From: Bacteroidia bacterium | GTDB lineage: Bacteria > Bacteroidota > Bacteroidia > Palsa-965 | Direction of reading: 5' to 3' | Assembly: GCA_025454955.1 (NCBI GenBank) | Contig: JALONL010000010.1 | Location: 101,408 to 165,407, forward strand | Length of the DNA stretch: 64,000 bases | Shown: positions 33,186-41,956 of the stretch, piece after piece | Position numbering within the stretch: the first letter of the stretch is position 1 | Layout of the letters: every line of letters begins with the position of its first letter | Program-made: the position numbers and the translations under genes | Notes under the pieces: generated by a model | What the model was told of the DNA's origin: nothing | Seen by the model: only the letters and a program-made list of their open reading frames with translations | Database searches by the model: none

Positions 33186-36100
33186 TCACTCCCGCCACTC
33201 GGGGAACGACACAAAAAATGTAGTCCCTTTATCTTTCGCCGTTTCAAACCATATTTTCCCGCCGCAGTGTTCCACAATATTTTTCACCATGGCCAGACCT
33301 AAGCCCATGCCGGCGGTTTTGGTGGTGAAATTGGGTACAAATATTTTATCAATTACTTCATCGGCAATGCCCGTGCCGTTGTCGGCGAAGGCGAGGAGAT
33401 AGCGCGGGCCGGTGTCGGTGGGCTGGCGGGTGAGGGTTACGGTGATTTTTCCTGTGCGCTCTTCGGGAATGGCCTGCACGGCGTTTTTGAGCAGGTTGTT
33501 GAATACGCGTACCAATTGCTCTTTGTCGGCAGAGATCTGTGCTTCGGTAAGATTGCCCGCGTCGAAACTTATGTCCATGCCTTCGCTGGTATCGCGGAAA
33601 AGCTCTACCGTGTTGCGGGCCATTTGCAGCAGATCCATGCGTTCGCTTGTTACTTTGGGCATCTTGGCAAAGTCGGAAAATGCGTTGGCAATGGAAGCAA
33701 GCGTGTCGATCTGTTCGATAAGCGTTTTCGACATGCGTTCAATCTTTTCGTCGATGCCGGGCGCTTTGTCTTTGTAGGCGCGTTCAAACAACTGTATGCT
33801 CAAACGCATGGGCGTGAGCGGGTTTTTAATTTCGTGTGCCACCTGCTTGGCCATTTCGCGCCAGGCGCTTTCGCGTTCAGACTGGGCCAGCTTCTCGGCA
33901 CTTTGTGCAAGCTCGGTAATCATGCGGTTGTACTCGAAAACAAGGCTGCCTATTTCGTCGTGGTTGTGCCACTGAATCGGGTCGTTGGTTTTACCGAGTT
34001 TTACCTGCCGCATTTTTTCCTGTATGAGCCGCAGCGGATGTGTAAGATAGTTTGACACGAAAATTGCCGCCAGCACCGAGAGCGCAAACAGCAGTACATA
34101 AATATTGATGAGCGCCACAAGAAATTGCGAAATCTCCTTCTCCAGCGCACTCTGCCGCGCGAAATAAGGGAAGTTCAGATAGGCTTCAAGTTGCCCGTCT
34201 TTGTTGCGCACCGGCAGGTATGCCGAAAGGTAATCAAGATTGCCAATGTGTTCGTCGTGGATAAATTCCGAGGCTCCTTTTATACTCAGTTCGTTAAATG
34301 CTTCAGGATTCATCTTGCGAGAAATCAATCCTTCGTCAAATAATTTCTGGCGCGAAGAGGCGTAAAGGTTTCCGCGCAAATCAAACATATTCACATCGGT
34401 GCCAAAAACATTTGAAATATCATTGAGCAGATAATTGGCGAAAGCCGGATTGAGCGAATAATTTTTTTCTTTCAGATAGGCCTCAATCTCCAATCGTACC
34501 GAATGGGTTTTATCGCTGATAATTTCTTCGTTTTTATTCTGATACTGATCGCGGATAAAAATAATGGAACCTACGCCAAACAAGCCCAGCGAAGCCAGCA
34601 CAATAAACACAAACACCAATTGTATGCGCGATTTGAAAGTGAGGTTGGAGAAAGTAAAACCAACCGTAACCAACTGCCTCAGTGAAAAAACTGTAATAAG
34701 CAGCAAACTGAACATTGCAAACAGATACGAAAATGTGGTAACCCGCCCCAGCCAGCCCAATTGAGGTTTGCTCAATATTACCAGCGTATGCGTGTCGGGA
34801 CGAAACACAAGATGGTTCCAGTCTTCGTATTTTATAAATTCATGAGACAGTTTTGTGTTGAGTTCGCCGGGATGAATGTTGTAGGTGTATTTGCCCGAAT
34901 GGTTGAGCAGTTCGTCGTTTTTGTATTTGGCGTAAGAGTAATTGATGAGTTTTTTGTTGATTCCCAGTTCGCGGTCGAGCAGGAGTTCGGGGAATCCGAT
35001 TTCCTGCACCATGAGTTTCGATTCAAGTTCAAGAAACAGCAGTCCGCGTCCCAGGGGTTTGTTTTCTCCCTTGCGCTGTAGTTTGAGCAAACCGGCATAA
35101 CTGGTGCGGCCCGAATTAAGATCGAGGTAATGAAAATTTTTGCTCATGGCCTCGCTGCCTTTGTCGGCAATAAGTTCTTCGGCCAGCGTGAGGCTTTCGG
35201 TCCACGGCGATTCTGAACGATGCAGCGGCGAACACAGTGTGTCGTAGTAAGTAACCTTGAGGTTGTATTTCGTGTCCCAGTAGCCGTTGAAATAATTCTG
35301 GCGAATGTATCGCTCAAAGGCATTCCAGTCGGGCTGTGGCTGTTGGGCCAGGTTAATCAGCACCGAGTCGTGCGTGAGGCGGTTTTCGAGTTCGGCAAAA
35401 AGTAGTTCGGCTACGGGATCCTGTTCGGCGGCCAATTTTTCGGCCAGCAGCAGGCGGGTGTCGTGTTCTTTGTAGCGGCTTTCGCGTATGAGCAGGTGAG
35501 TGGCCGTGAGCGAAAACAAAAACAGCAGCACCACAATTACGGCAAACGAATAGGGCTGGCTGTGGTTTCGCAGCAGCAGAAAAAGCACAATGCCAAGCGG
35601 CCAGCAAATCACCAGCACATCGGCCATGCCCAGCAGGTGCATGGCCGCCACATGCAAGGCCGAGGCGGTGAGAAAAATCATCCATCGTTCAAAGGCGCGC
35701 TCAAACAGCCTGTGAAGAAAAGCCACCACCCTGTCGGCCAGCACAAAAAACGCAGCCAGCAGCAGGGCAATTACGCACAAGGCCACATAGCTGAAGCGGT
35801 TGAGCGAAAAAATATCGTTCAGGTTGTACGAAATATCCGAGTTCTGCACCAGGCCGCTCACCATCGAATTTATGACCATGCCCGCTGCCGCAGTGGCTGT
35901 CAGCGCCACAAGCCCGCCAAGTATATGCAGCCAGTATTTTTGCGGAATGCGCAACTGTGCAAACGAAATTCGTGCGGAAAAATATCTTGCCAGAAAAAAC
36001 AGCAGCAGCGCATTAATCAGAAAATCGCCCAGCGAGGGCAGCCAGAACGATTCGGCATTGCCATAATGCACCGGACTAAACAACGGCAGCTCGTCGAACA

Positions 36101-36935
36101 ACGCCGGAAACCGCAGCAAAATGGTAATCACCCTCAGCGATACAAGCAATGCCCCAAACAGCAATGTACTGCGCAACGCACCAATGCTTTGCTGCAATGC
36201 TTCACACTCGCGTTTTACAAACCACAGCAGCAGCACAAAGCCAATGGCATAAAGCAAAACCGACAGCCAGTCGCGCCAGCCCAGCCCGGCCGAAGCCGAA
36301 ACCGATTTGGATGTAAGCGTAAGCAGGTAGTTGCCTTCCTTGTCGTTTATGCTGTTTATGGCATTGGGTGTGCTGGCCTGCACATCGGCTTCGCCGGGAA
36401 GCGCAAACGAGGCGTGAAAGCCGTTTTGTAAGTTTTCGTTCTGGTACGGATAGGCATATTTAATGAGCAGCAGACCAATAAATGTGCGCCCCGTATTATC
36501 ATGCCTCCGCCGCACTTCGAACCAGCCGTTTTTCAAACGCGCCAGCCGGTCGTCGAGGCACACTTCCTTCATGTAGTTTTCTACGGCCACCGAATTGTCT
36601 GACCAGAACTGCAGCGTATCGCGTTCGTAAATGAGCAGCACAAAGCCCTGATCGCGGCCGAGGCGGTCGTAATACGCGGGCTGTTGCAGGAAAATATCGT
36701 GATATGATTTTTGCCGGGCCAGTTGCTCAAGCTGTACAAGCTCCTGTTCCAGCAAAGCCTCGCGCTGATGTAGCACATCGGCAAATTTGGCGGTGTGTGC
36801 CGAGAGCGGATTGCCCGTTATTTCGGCCGTACGCCCGGCCTGCTGCAACACCCAGGCCAGCAAAAAACACAGGGCCACGCCCGCAAGCGGACTAAACCTG
36901 TGACGCAGTAAAGCCTGAAAGGAGAAACGGGCCAT
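33186..36935 (-). CDS. NtrY-like membrane sensor histidine kinase, orphan
   Basis: 1249 residues from MARFSFQALLRHRF at 36935. The N-terminal 780 residues hold about ten membrane segments and two likely periplasmic sensing regions. A further membrane segment (LLFALSVLAAIFVSNYL) precedes a HAMP domain (THPLRLIQEKMRQVK, about 930–980). The HisKA phospho-acceptor His1034 sits in KQVAHEIKNPLTPMRLSI. The HATPase domain shows NLLKNAVQAIPEE (N box), FADNGTGIAD (G1), FVPNFTTKTAGMGLGLAM (F/G2). This domain order resembles NtrY/PhoR-type kinases. No response regulator is adjacent. A TATCTTGG box lies just upstream. The ligand is unknown; the unusually large membrane input domain suggests a lipid or envelope signal. 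Confidence 0.9.
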   Translation of the reverse strand: MARFSFQALLRHRFSPLAGVALCFLLAWVLQQAGRTAEITGNPLSAHTAKFADVLHQREALLEQELVQLEQLARQKSYHDIFLQQPAYYDRLGRDQGFVLLIYERDTLQFWSDNSVAVENYMKEVCLDDRLARLKNGWFEVRRRHDNTGRTFIGLLLIKYAYPYQNENLQNGFHASFALPGEADVQASTPNAINSINDKEGNYLLTLTSKSVSASAGLGWRDWLSVLLYAIGFVLLLWFVKRECEALQQSIGALRSTLLFGALLVSLRVITILLRFPALFDELPLFSPVHYGNAESFWLPSLGDFLINALLLFFLARYFSARISFAQLRIPQKYWLHILGGLVALTATAAAGMVINSMVSGLVQNSDISYNLNDIFSLNRFSYVALCVIALLLAAFFVLADRVVAFLHRLFERAFERWMIFLTASALHVAAMHLLGMADVLVICWPLGIVLFLLLRNHSQPYSFAVIVVLLFLFSLTATHLLIRESRYKEHDTRLLLAEKLAAEQDPVAELLFAELENRLTHDSVLINLAQQPQPDWNAFERYIRQNYFNGYWDTKYNLKVTYYDTLCSPLHRSESPWTESLTLAEELIADKGSEAMSKNFHYLDLNSGRTSYAGLLKLQRKGENKPLGRGLLFLELESKLMVQEIGFPELLLDRELGINKKLINYSYAKYKNDELLNHSGKYTYNIHPGELNTKLSHEFIKYEDWNHLVFRPDTHTLVILSKPQLGWLGRVTTFSYLFAMFSLLLITVFSLRQLVTVGFTFSNLTFKSRIQLVFVFIVLASLGLFGVGSIIFIRDQYQNKNEEIISDKTHSVRLEIEAYLKEKNYSLNPAFANYLLNDISNVFGTDVNMFDLRGNLYASSRQKLFDEGLISRKMNPEAFNELSIKGASEFIHDEHIGNLDYLSAYLPVRNKDGQLEAYLNFPYFARQSALEKEISQFLVALINIYVLLFALSVLAAIFVSNYLTHPLRLIQEKMRQVKLGKTNDPIQWHNHDEIGSLVFEYNRMITELAQSAEKLAQSERESAWREMAKQVAHEIKNPLTPMRLSIQLFERAYKDKAPGIDEKIERMSKTLIEQIDTLASIANAFSDFAKMPKVTSERMDLLQMARNTVELFRDTSEGMDISFDAGNLTEAQISADKEQLVRVFNNLLKNAVQAIPEERTGKITVTLTRQPTDTGPRYLLAFADNGTGIADEVIDKIFVPNFTTKTAGMGLGLAMVKNIVEHCGGKIWFETAKDKGTTFFVSFPEWRE

Positions 36936-37012
36936 ATTTTGCCAAGATACAAAGCCACAGCCAAACGCGGTGTGCTTAGCCGCGCTGTGCCGCAAAAATC
37001 AGGCCGCAAAGG

Positions 37013-37951
37013 TTATTGAAATATTTTGCGCGTACCGCCTATTTTGGCCTTGTCGGAAATAAGTTCTACAATATACTCGCCCGGCAGGAAAGTATAGTCG
37101 GCATTGGGTTTTGGGCAATTAATGAGAACGGAGAGATTTTCGTTCTGGTAATCGACCGATTTTCGTGCCGCAAAATAGGTGGTACCTCCGTTGTAGGTAA
37201 TGCGGTGTTCTGCATCAAGGGCCTGGGTAAGTTCCTGCCCGTCGGGCGTAATGATGCGCACATAAATATCTTTCATGCCGGGCTTGGTGGTAGGATTGCG
37301 CACCAGTTCGAAAGTCACCGCCAGCTTATCAATCTTAGAGGCTTTATCTACCGTACTCGCTTTTCTTCCGCCCCGCTTTTCGGCAATGCCCGATACAACA
37401 ATGTTTGTGGCAGCAATACGGGCGGCATTGTTAAGCTGGCCCTGCAGGTTTTCGGTTTGGCGTACAAGTTCGGTGGAGCGGTCACGTTCGGCGCTCAGTT
37501 CCTGGCGCACCTGTTTGCCTTCGGCCCTGAGTCCATCGTTAATACGCGCCATCGAGTCGATGGTGCGCACATAACTCTGCATTACACCGCGTAGTGTGCC
37601 CATTTCCTTACGCAGTTTGGAAATTACCGCCGCATTGTTTTTGTTGCGCTCGGCTTCCTTCTTCATTTCCTCAATCTGCGCAATTTTATCCTGCAGTTCT
37701 TTCTGCAAATTGGCATCGTTGGTTTTCAGATCTTCAAACTGTTTCGAAAGATCTTCCAGTTCGTCCGAAAGGTTGTCGTTTTTATTGGTCAGTTCGGTAA
37801 CCACTACGGTTTGCGTCTGAATCTGATCCTGCTTTTCCATAAACTTCCAGCCCAGAAAGCCGGAAATGCCGGTGAGCACGAAAATGATGCTGAGGTAAGT
37901 AATATGCAAACCTTTATTGCTGCGGGGTGTTTGCGGGTCTGACTGTTCCAT
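37013..37951 (-). CDS. Membrane-anchored coiled-coil protein, unknown
   Basis: 312 residues from MEQSDPQTPRSNKGLHI at 37951, preferred because a single membrane segment (YLSIIFVLTGISGFLGW) follows. Residues 45–180 are a continuous coiled coil (TNKNDNLSDELEDLSKQF, KELQDKIAQIEEMKKEAER). Residues 180–312 form a globular beta-rich domain (VTFELVRNPTTKPGMKDIYV, YFAARKSVDYQNENLSVLI, YIVELISDKAKIGGTRKIF). The layout, anchor plus coil plus beta domain, suggests a periplasmic scaffold. It is 77 bp upstream of the kinase gene on the same strand, so the two could be co-transcribed. Function unknown. Confidence 0.75.
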   Translation of the reverse strand: MEQSDPQTPRSNKGLHITYLSIIFVLTGISGFLGWKFMEKQDQIQTQTVVVTELTNKNDNLSDELEDLSKQFEDLKTNDANLQKELQDKIAQIEEMKKEAERNKNNAAVISKLRKEMGTLRGVMQSYVRTIDSMARINDGLRAEGKQVRQELSAERDRSTELVRQTENLQGQLNNAARIAATNIVVSGIAEKRGGRKASTVDKASKIDKLAVTFELVRNPTTKPGMKDIYVRIITPDGQELTQALDAEHRITYNGGTTYFAARKSVDYQNENLSVLINCPKPNADYTFLPGEYIVELISDKAKIGGTRKIFQ

Positions 37952-38133
37952 AGTATTTCGTCTTCTTGCAGGAAGGATGCAAAAATCATTCCCGCTGCAC
38001 ATTCAAACGTCAGAAAAAACGGCTTATTTCTGAATGTTTCATAAAACTACTTGTTCACATACCAATATGAATAACCCTGAAAAAGAGCAGGTTTGCCGTT
38101 TTTGCGCCGGTTCAGGGTTCTTTTTGGTAGATG

Positions 38134-38141
38134 CAAAGGTA
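38134..38141 (-). promoter_or_regulatory. -7 box upstream of the coiled-coil protein gene
   Basis: TACCTTTG on the reverse strand, about 180 bp before the gene at 37951. Downstream of it, AACCCTGAA and TTCAGGGTT (about 38072–38122) pair over a 30-nt loop, so a leader hairpin would form. A second weak box (GATTTTTG at about 37979) is closer to the gene. Confidence 0.4.
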
Positions 38142-38213
38142 ATACGTGGCGAAATTTTTACTTTTAAATTTCGGTGTAAAGCCCGAATCATAAGACAAAC
38201 TGCACGAAACAGG

Positions 38214-38948
38214 ATGCCAATTTCACGCACCGATACCACAGCCAAAAGCCGATTGGCGCAACTCACCGCCGATCTTTCGGCACTGCTGTTTCCGAAACTT
38301 TGTGCCGGTTGTGCCGATAGTTTGCGTACCGGCGAGGAGGCAATATGCCTTTCGTGCCGCCTCGAACTGCCACCTTCCTACGATTTTACCGAACCTGCCG
38401 AAAACCCTTCGGCGCGGGTTTTCTGGGGGCGGATGCCGTTTCAGGGAGTGGGAGCGGGGTTTGTATTTGGCAGCCGGAGCCGTTTGCAGGAAATTATTCA
38501 CCAGCTTAAATACAACCACCGCCGCGATGCCGGTGTGGAACTGGGCCGCATTGTGGGCAGGCAGCTTGCCGCGGCACGTCCGTTTTGCACGGCACAACTC
38601 ATTATTCCCGTGCCGCTTCATGATGAAAGGCTGAGGCAGCGAGGCTACAACCAGGCGGCCGAGTTTGGGCGCGGACTTTCCGAACAAATGAACATTCCGC
38701 TCCACGAACAGATCCTCCTGCGCCTTCAGGCCACGCGCACGCAAACCCGCAAAACCCGCGCCGAGCGTTGGGAAAATGTGAGCGACGTGTTTAGCGTGGC
38801 CAATGAAAAGGAAATAGCCGGTCGCCACATTTTATTGGTAGATGATGTGCTTACCACCGGCGCCACGCTCGAAGCCGCCGCCCGCCCGCTGCTGGCCGTG
38901 CCCGGAGTTTCCATCAGCATTGCCACCATTGCCGTGGCCAGAGACTGA
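38214..38948 (+). CDS. ComF family protein (phosphoribosyltransferase-like)
   Basis: 244 residues from MPISRTDTTAKSRLAQL. A zinc-ribbon-type cluster at the N-terminus (LFPKLCAGCADSL with CLSC) is followed by LKYNHRRDAGVELGRIVG, IIPVPLHDERLRQRGYNQA and the PRTase loop HILLVDDVLTTGATLEAAA. All are hallmarks of ComF. In naturally competent bacteria ComF helps DNA uptake or processing; in others it may link nucleotides to DNA repair. Upstream sequence contains further in-frame ATGs, but no conserved residues there support them. It ends 40 bp before the Met-sulfoxide reductase gene and probably shares its transcript. Confidence 0.88.
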   Translation: MPISRTDTTAKSRLAQLTADLSALLFPKLCAGCADSLRTGEEAICLSCRLELPPSYDFTEPAENPSARVFWGRMPFQGVGAGFVFGSRSRLQEIIHQLKYNHRRDAGVELGRIVGRQLAAARPFCTAQLIIPVPLHDERLRQRGYNQAAEFGRGLSEQMNIPLHEQILLRLQATRTQTRKTRAERWENVSDVFSVANEKEIAGRHILLVDDVLTTGATLEAAARPLLAVPGVSISIATIAVARD

Positions 38949-38988
38949 GGCAAAAAACACCGCCAAACTCGTTACCTTTGCCCCGGCT

Positions 38989-39489
38989 ATGGCAGAAACT
39001 CTCCTCGTAACCGGCACCACCCGCAGCGAAATTTACCAATCGCTGCTGCCGCAGATCGAAGCACTTACCGAAACCGAAACCGACTGGGTGGCCAACCTCG
39101 CCAACGTGGCTGGCGCACTGCGTCAGGGTCTGGGCTTTTTCTGGGTCGGTTTTTATCTCGTGCGCAACGGCGAACTCGTGCTCGGGCCGTATCAGGGCCC
39201 GGTGGCCTGCACGCGCATCCGCAAGGGAAAAGGCGTATGCGGCACCGCCTGGGCCGAAAACCGCACACTCGTGGTGCCCGACGTGGAAGCTTTTCCCGGA
39301 CACATTGCCTGCAGCTCCGAGTCGAAATCGGAAATTGTGGTGCCGCTGCACAATGCGCAGGGCGAAGTAATTGGCGTACTCGATGTGGACAGCCACCTCG
39401 CGGCCGATTTCGATGAAACCGATGCACACTACTTAGGCCGGCTGGCCCAACTTATTACCCAACTTCATGCTCGTGCAGCACAGGCGTAA
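38989..39489 (+). CDS. Free methionine-(R)-sulfoxide reductase, GAF type
   Basis: 166 residues, the length of YebR/fRMsr proteins. It is a single GAF domain with GFFWVGFYLVRNGELVLGP, then three cysteines at GPVACTRI, GKGVCGTAWAEN and HIACSSESKSEIVVP, which are the catalytic and resolving positions of the family. VPLHNAQGEVIGVLDVDS follows. It reduces free L-methionine-(R)-sulfoxide in the cytosol, protecting the methionine pool from oxidants. A TACCTTTG -7 box lies about 10–20 bp upstream of the ATG, giving its own promoter within the comF end. The stop overlaps the next gene's start by 23 nt. Confidence 0.92.
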   Translation: MAETLLVTGTTRSEIYQSLLPQIEALTETETDWVANLANVAGALRQGLGFFWVGFYLVRNGELVLGPYQGPVACTRIRKGKGVCGTAWAENRTLVVPDVEAFPGHIACSSESKSEIVVPLHNAQGEVIGVLDVDSHLAADFDETDAHYLGRLAQLITQLHARAAQA

Positions 39490-41116
39490 TTTTTTCTGGC
39501 TCGTTGCCGCACTCCTGCTGCTTGTGCGCTGCGCACAGGTGGTTACGCCAAACGGTGGCGCAAAAGACACACGCCCGCCCGTGGCCATTAAATACAACCC
39601 CGACAGCGCCGCCGTAAATGCAAACACCCAGCGCATCGTCATTGCATTTAACGAATACATTACGCTCAGCAACATCAACGAGCAGCTCATCATTTCGCCC
39701 CCGCTTGCCACACCGCCCGAAGTAAACATCCGCCGCAAGGAAATTGTCATCGACTTCAGAGATACCCTGCGCCCCAATACTACCTACACACTCAGCTTTG
39801 GCAATTCCATACGCGATATTACCGAAGGTAACGTGCTGGATAATTTCCGCTACGTATTTTCGACCGGGCCCGTGGTCGATTCGCTGCGTATCCGCGGACG
39901 TGTTACCGATGCATTTACGCTGGCCGGCGAAAAAGATGTGCTGGTTATTCTCTACAACACTGCCGCCGATTCGGCCCCGCTCAAACAGCGTCCCTGGTAT
40001 TTCACCAAAACCCGGGCCGATGGTTCTTTCGAACTCACCAACCTGCGTGCAGGCAACTACAAGGTAATTGCCCTCACCGATAAAAACAGCGACTACCTCT
40101 GGCAATCGGCCGCGGGCGAACGCATTGCCTTCCGCGATTCACTGCTTACGCTCAATGCCAACTGCGATACACTTCCGCTCCGGCTTTTCCAGCAAACCGA
40201 TCCGCGGCAGCGCGTGCGCAGTGCGCAGCAGGTGGCCGCAGGCAAGGTGATGGTGTATTTCGCCTATCCCGCCAAAAAGCCTGAACTGCGTTTTACCAAA
40301 ACACTTGCCCCAAACATCAGCCTCTTCACCGAGCGCAACCGCACCGGCGATACACTCACACTCTGGTTCAGTAACAACAGCACCGATACGCTGGAACTTG
40401 TGGCTTCCGACGGAGGCGTTACTTTCGACACCACCGAACTGCGCATATACGACCCCAACGACAAACGCTTCCGCCCCCGCGGCGGCCAGCCCGATGCCCG
40501 CAAACTGCTTGTGTACGGCACGGTAAACAACAACCAGAAAGCCGATTTGTATTCGCCCCTGGCCGTAATTACCTCCATTCCCGTGCGCGAGTTTAACCCC
40601 GCCGGAATCATCCTCACGCGCGGCCGCGATACAGTAAAAATAAATCCGCAGTTCGACAGCCTTTCGCGCCGCCGCATTCAGGTATTGCCCAATCTCCGCG
40701 AAGATTCGGCCTACAAATTAGTGGTGCTGCCCAACACCATCACCGACTGGTTTGGCCAGCGAAACAAAGACACGCTCACCCTTAATTTCCGCCCCAAAAC
40801 GCCCGATGATTGCGGCAACCTGAAAGTAACCACCAAAAATTTCAAACCCGGAAATTACATCCTGCAACTCCTCAACGAAAAAGGAGCCGTGGTGAGCGAA
40901 AGCAAAATTGCCGGCGATCAAAGCATTACCTTCAATTATCTCTATCCGGGACAATATTCATTAAGGTTAATTACCGACAGCAACCAGAACGGCCGCTACG
41001 ATTCGGGGAATTACTTCGAACACCGGCAGCCCGAAATTGTAAAAATTTACGGCGGCAGTGTGAAAATAAGAGCAGGTTGGGATTTGGATGTGGACTGGAA
41101 AATGAAGAAGCAATAA
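39467..41116 (+). CDS. Exported Ig-like (SbsA/Big_5) lipoprotein
   Basis: 549 residues. MLVQHRRNFFWLVAALLLLVRC is a lipoprotein signal (lipobox VRC). The N-terminal part, VIAFNEYITLSNINEQLIIS, PPEVNIRRKEIVIDFRDTLR and TTYTLSFGNSIRDITEGN, is a SbsA-like Ig domain common in Bacteroidota envelope proteins. The middle (ADGSFELTNLRAGNYKVIAL) is a carboxypeptidase-regulatory-like beta sandwich, and a second such element (ITFNYLYPGQYSLRLITD) lies near the end. It starts inside the preceding gene (23-nt overlap), so it is translationally coupled to the reductase. It is probably a surface-anchored structural protein; the ligand is unknown. Confidence 0.85.
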   Translation: MLVQHRRNFFWLVAALLLLVRCAQVVTPNGGAKDTRPPVAIKYNPDSAAVNANTQRIVIAFNEYITLSNINEQLIISPPLATPPEVNIRRKEIVIDFRDTLRPNTTYTLSFGNSIRDITEGNVLDNFRYVFSTGPVVDSLRIRGRVTDAFTLAGEKDVLVILYNTAADSAPLKQRPWYFTKTRADGSFELTNLRAGNYKVIALTDKNSDYLWQSAAGERIAFRDSLLTLNANCDTLPLRLFQQTDPRQRVRSAQQVAAGKVMVYFAYPAKKPELRFTKTLAPNISLFTERNRTGDTLTLWFSNNSTDTLELVASDGGVTFDTTELRIYDPNDKRFRPRGGQPDARKLLVYGTVNNNQKADLYSPLAVITSIPVREFNPAGIILTRGRDTVKINPQFDSLSRRRIQVLPNLREDSAYKLVVLPNTITDWFGQRNKDTLTLNFRPKTPDDCGNLKVTTKNFKPGNYILQLLNEKGAVVSESKIAGDQSITFNYLYPGQYSLRLITDSNQNGRYDSGNYFEHRQPEIVKIYGGSVKIRAGWDLDVDWKMKKQ

Positions 41117-41126
41117 TCGGGCAGCA

Positions 41127-41954
41127 CTATTTCAACTCAAACGCATCGGCATCCATTCCTGCCGGGAAATTGCTTCGAAACTGTTCAAGATTACTCAGGC
41201 TGAAAGAAGCACGCAGCACCGAGGGCACACCGTAAGCTGTATAAACCAGATCTTCTCCCTTAAAATTTAGCAGGGCCGAGCATCCGTTGTGCGGAATGTC
41301 CTTGCCATCGTGGCCAATGCGGTTTACGCCAATGAGGTATGCCTGGTTTTCGATGGCGCGTGCGCGAAGCAATGCCTTCCACTGAAACGAACGTGCTTCG
41401 GGCCAGTTGGCTACATATATCAGTAAATCGTAATCGGCCGCAAGGTTGTCCTGCGCATCTTTTGCGAAACGGTTGCGGCTCCACACCGGGAAACGCAGGT
41501 CGTAACACACCAGCGGGCATACTTTAAAACCTTTTATTTGGGTAATAAGTTTTTGCTGTCCGGCTGTATAGTGTTTGTCTTCGCCGCCCATGCGGAAAAG
41601 GTGGCGTTTGCTGTAATGTTCCACACTTCCGTTTGGCAACACCCAGAGCAGGCGGTTGTAATAGTGGTTATCTTCTTTTACAATAATGCTGCCTGTTATC
41701 ACTGCATTGTGCAGCGCGGCCTGTTCCTGCATCCATTGTGTGGTGGGGCCTCCGGGCATTTCGGCGTGGCGTTCGGGAGCCATCGAAAAGCCGGTGCTGA
41801 ACATTTCGGGCAGTACAATGAGGTCGGGGCGCGGGTTTTCTTCGTCGGTGGCTATTTCGCGGAAAATGGCACTGAAATGCCTGCGGTTGGCTTCGGGGTT
41901 TTCCCAGTGCAGGGCAGTTTGCACGGCGGCTACATGCAGTTCGTCGTTTTGCAT
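41127..41954 (-). CDS. Omega-amidase (nitrilase superfamily, YafV/NIT2-like)
   Basis: 275 residues from the ATG at 41954, since an earlier start would be a TTG inside the aminotransferase gene. The nitrilase triad is visible: Glu in VLPEMFSTGFSM, Lys in HYSKRHLFRMGGE, and Cys in VCYDLRFPVWSRN. YafV/NIT2-type enzymes hydrolyse 2-oxoglutaramate (from Gln transamination) to 2-oxoglutarate and ammonia. The gene starts 2 bp after the stop of a methionine-type aminotransferase, a pairing well known in methionine salvage, where Gln is the amino donor. It is downstream in the same transcript. Confidence 0.88.
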   Translation of the reverse strand: MQNDELHVAAVQTALHWENPEANRRHFSAIFREIATDEENPRPDLIVLPEMFSTGFSMAPERHAEMPGGPTTQWMQEQAALHNAVITGSIIVKEDNHYYNRLLWVLPNGSVEHYSKRHLFRMGGEDKHYTAGQQKLITQIKGFKVCPLVCYDLRFPVWSRNRFAKDAQDNLAADYDLLIYVANWPEARSFQWKALLRARAIENQAYLIGVNRIGHDGKDIPHNGCSALLNFKGEDLVYTAYGVPSVLRASFSLSNLEQFRSNFPAGMDADAFELK

Positions 41955-41956
41955 GA

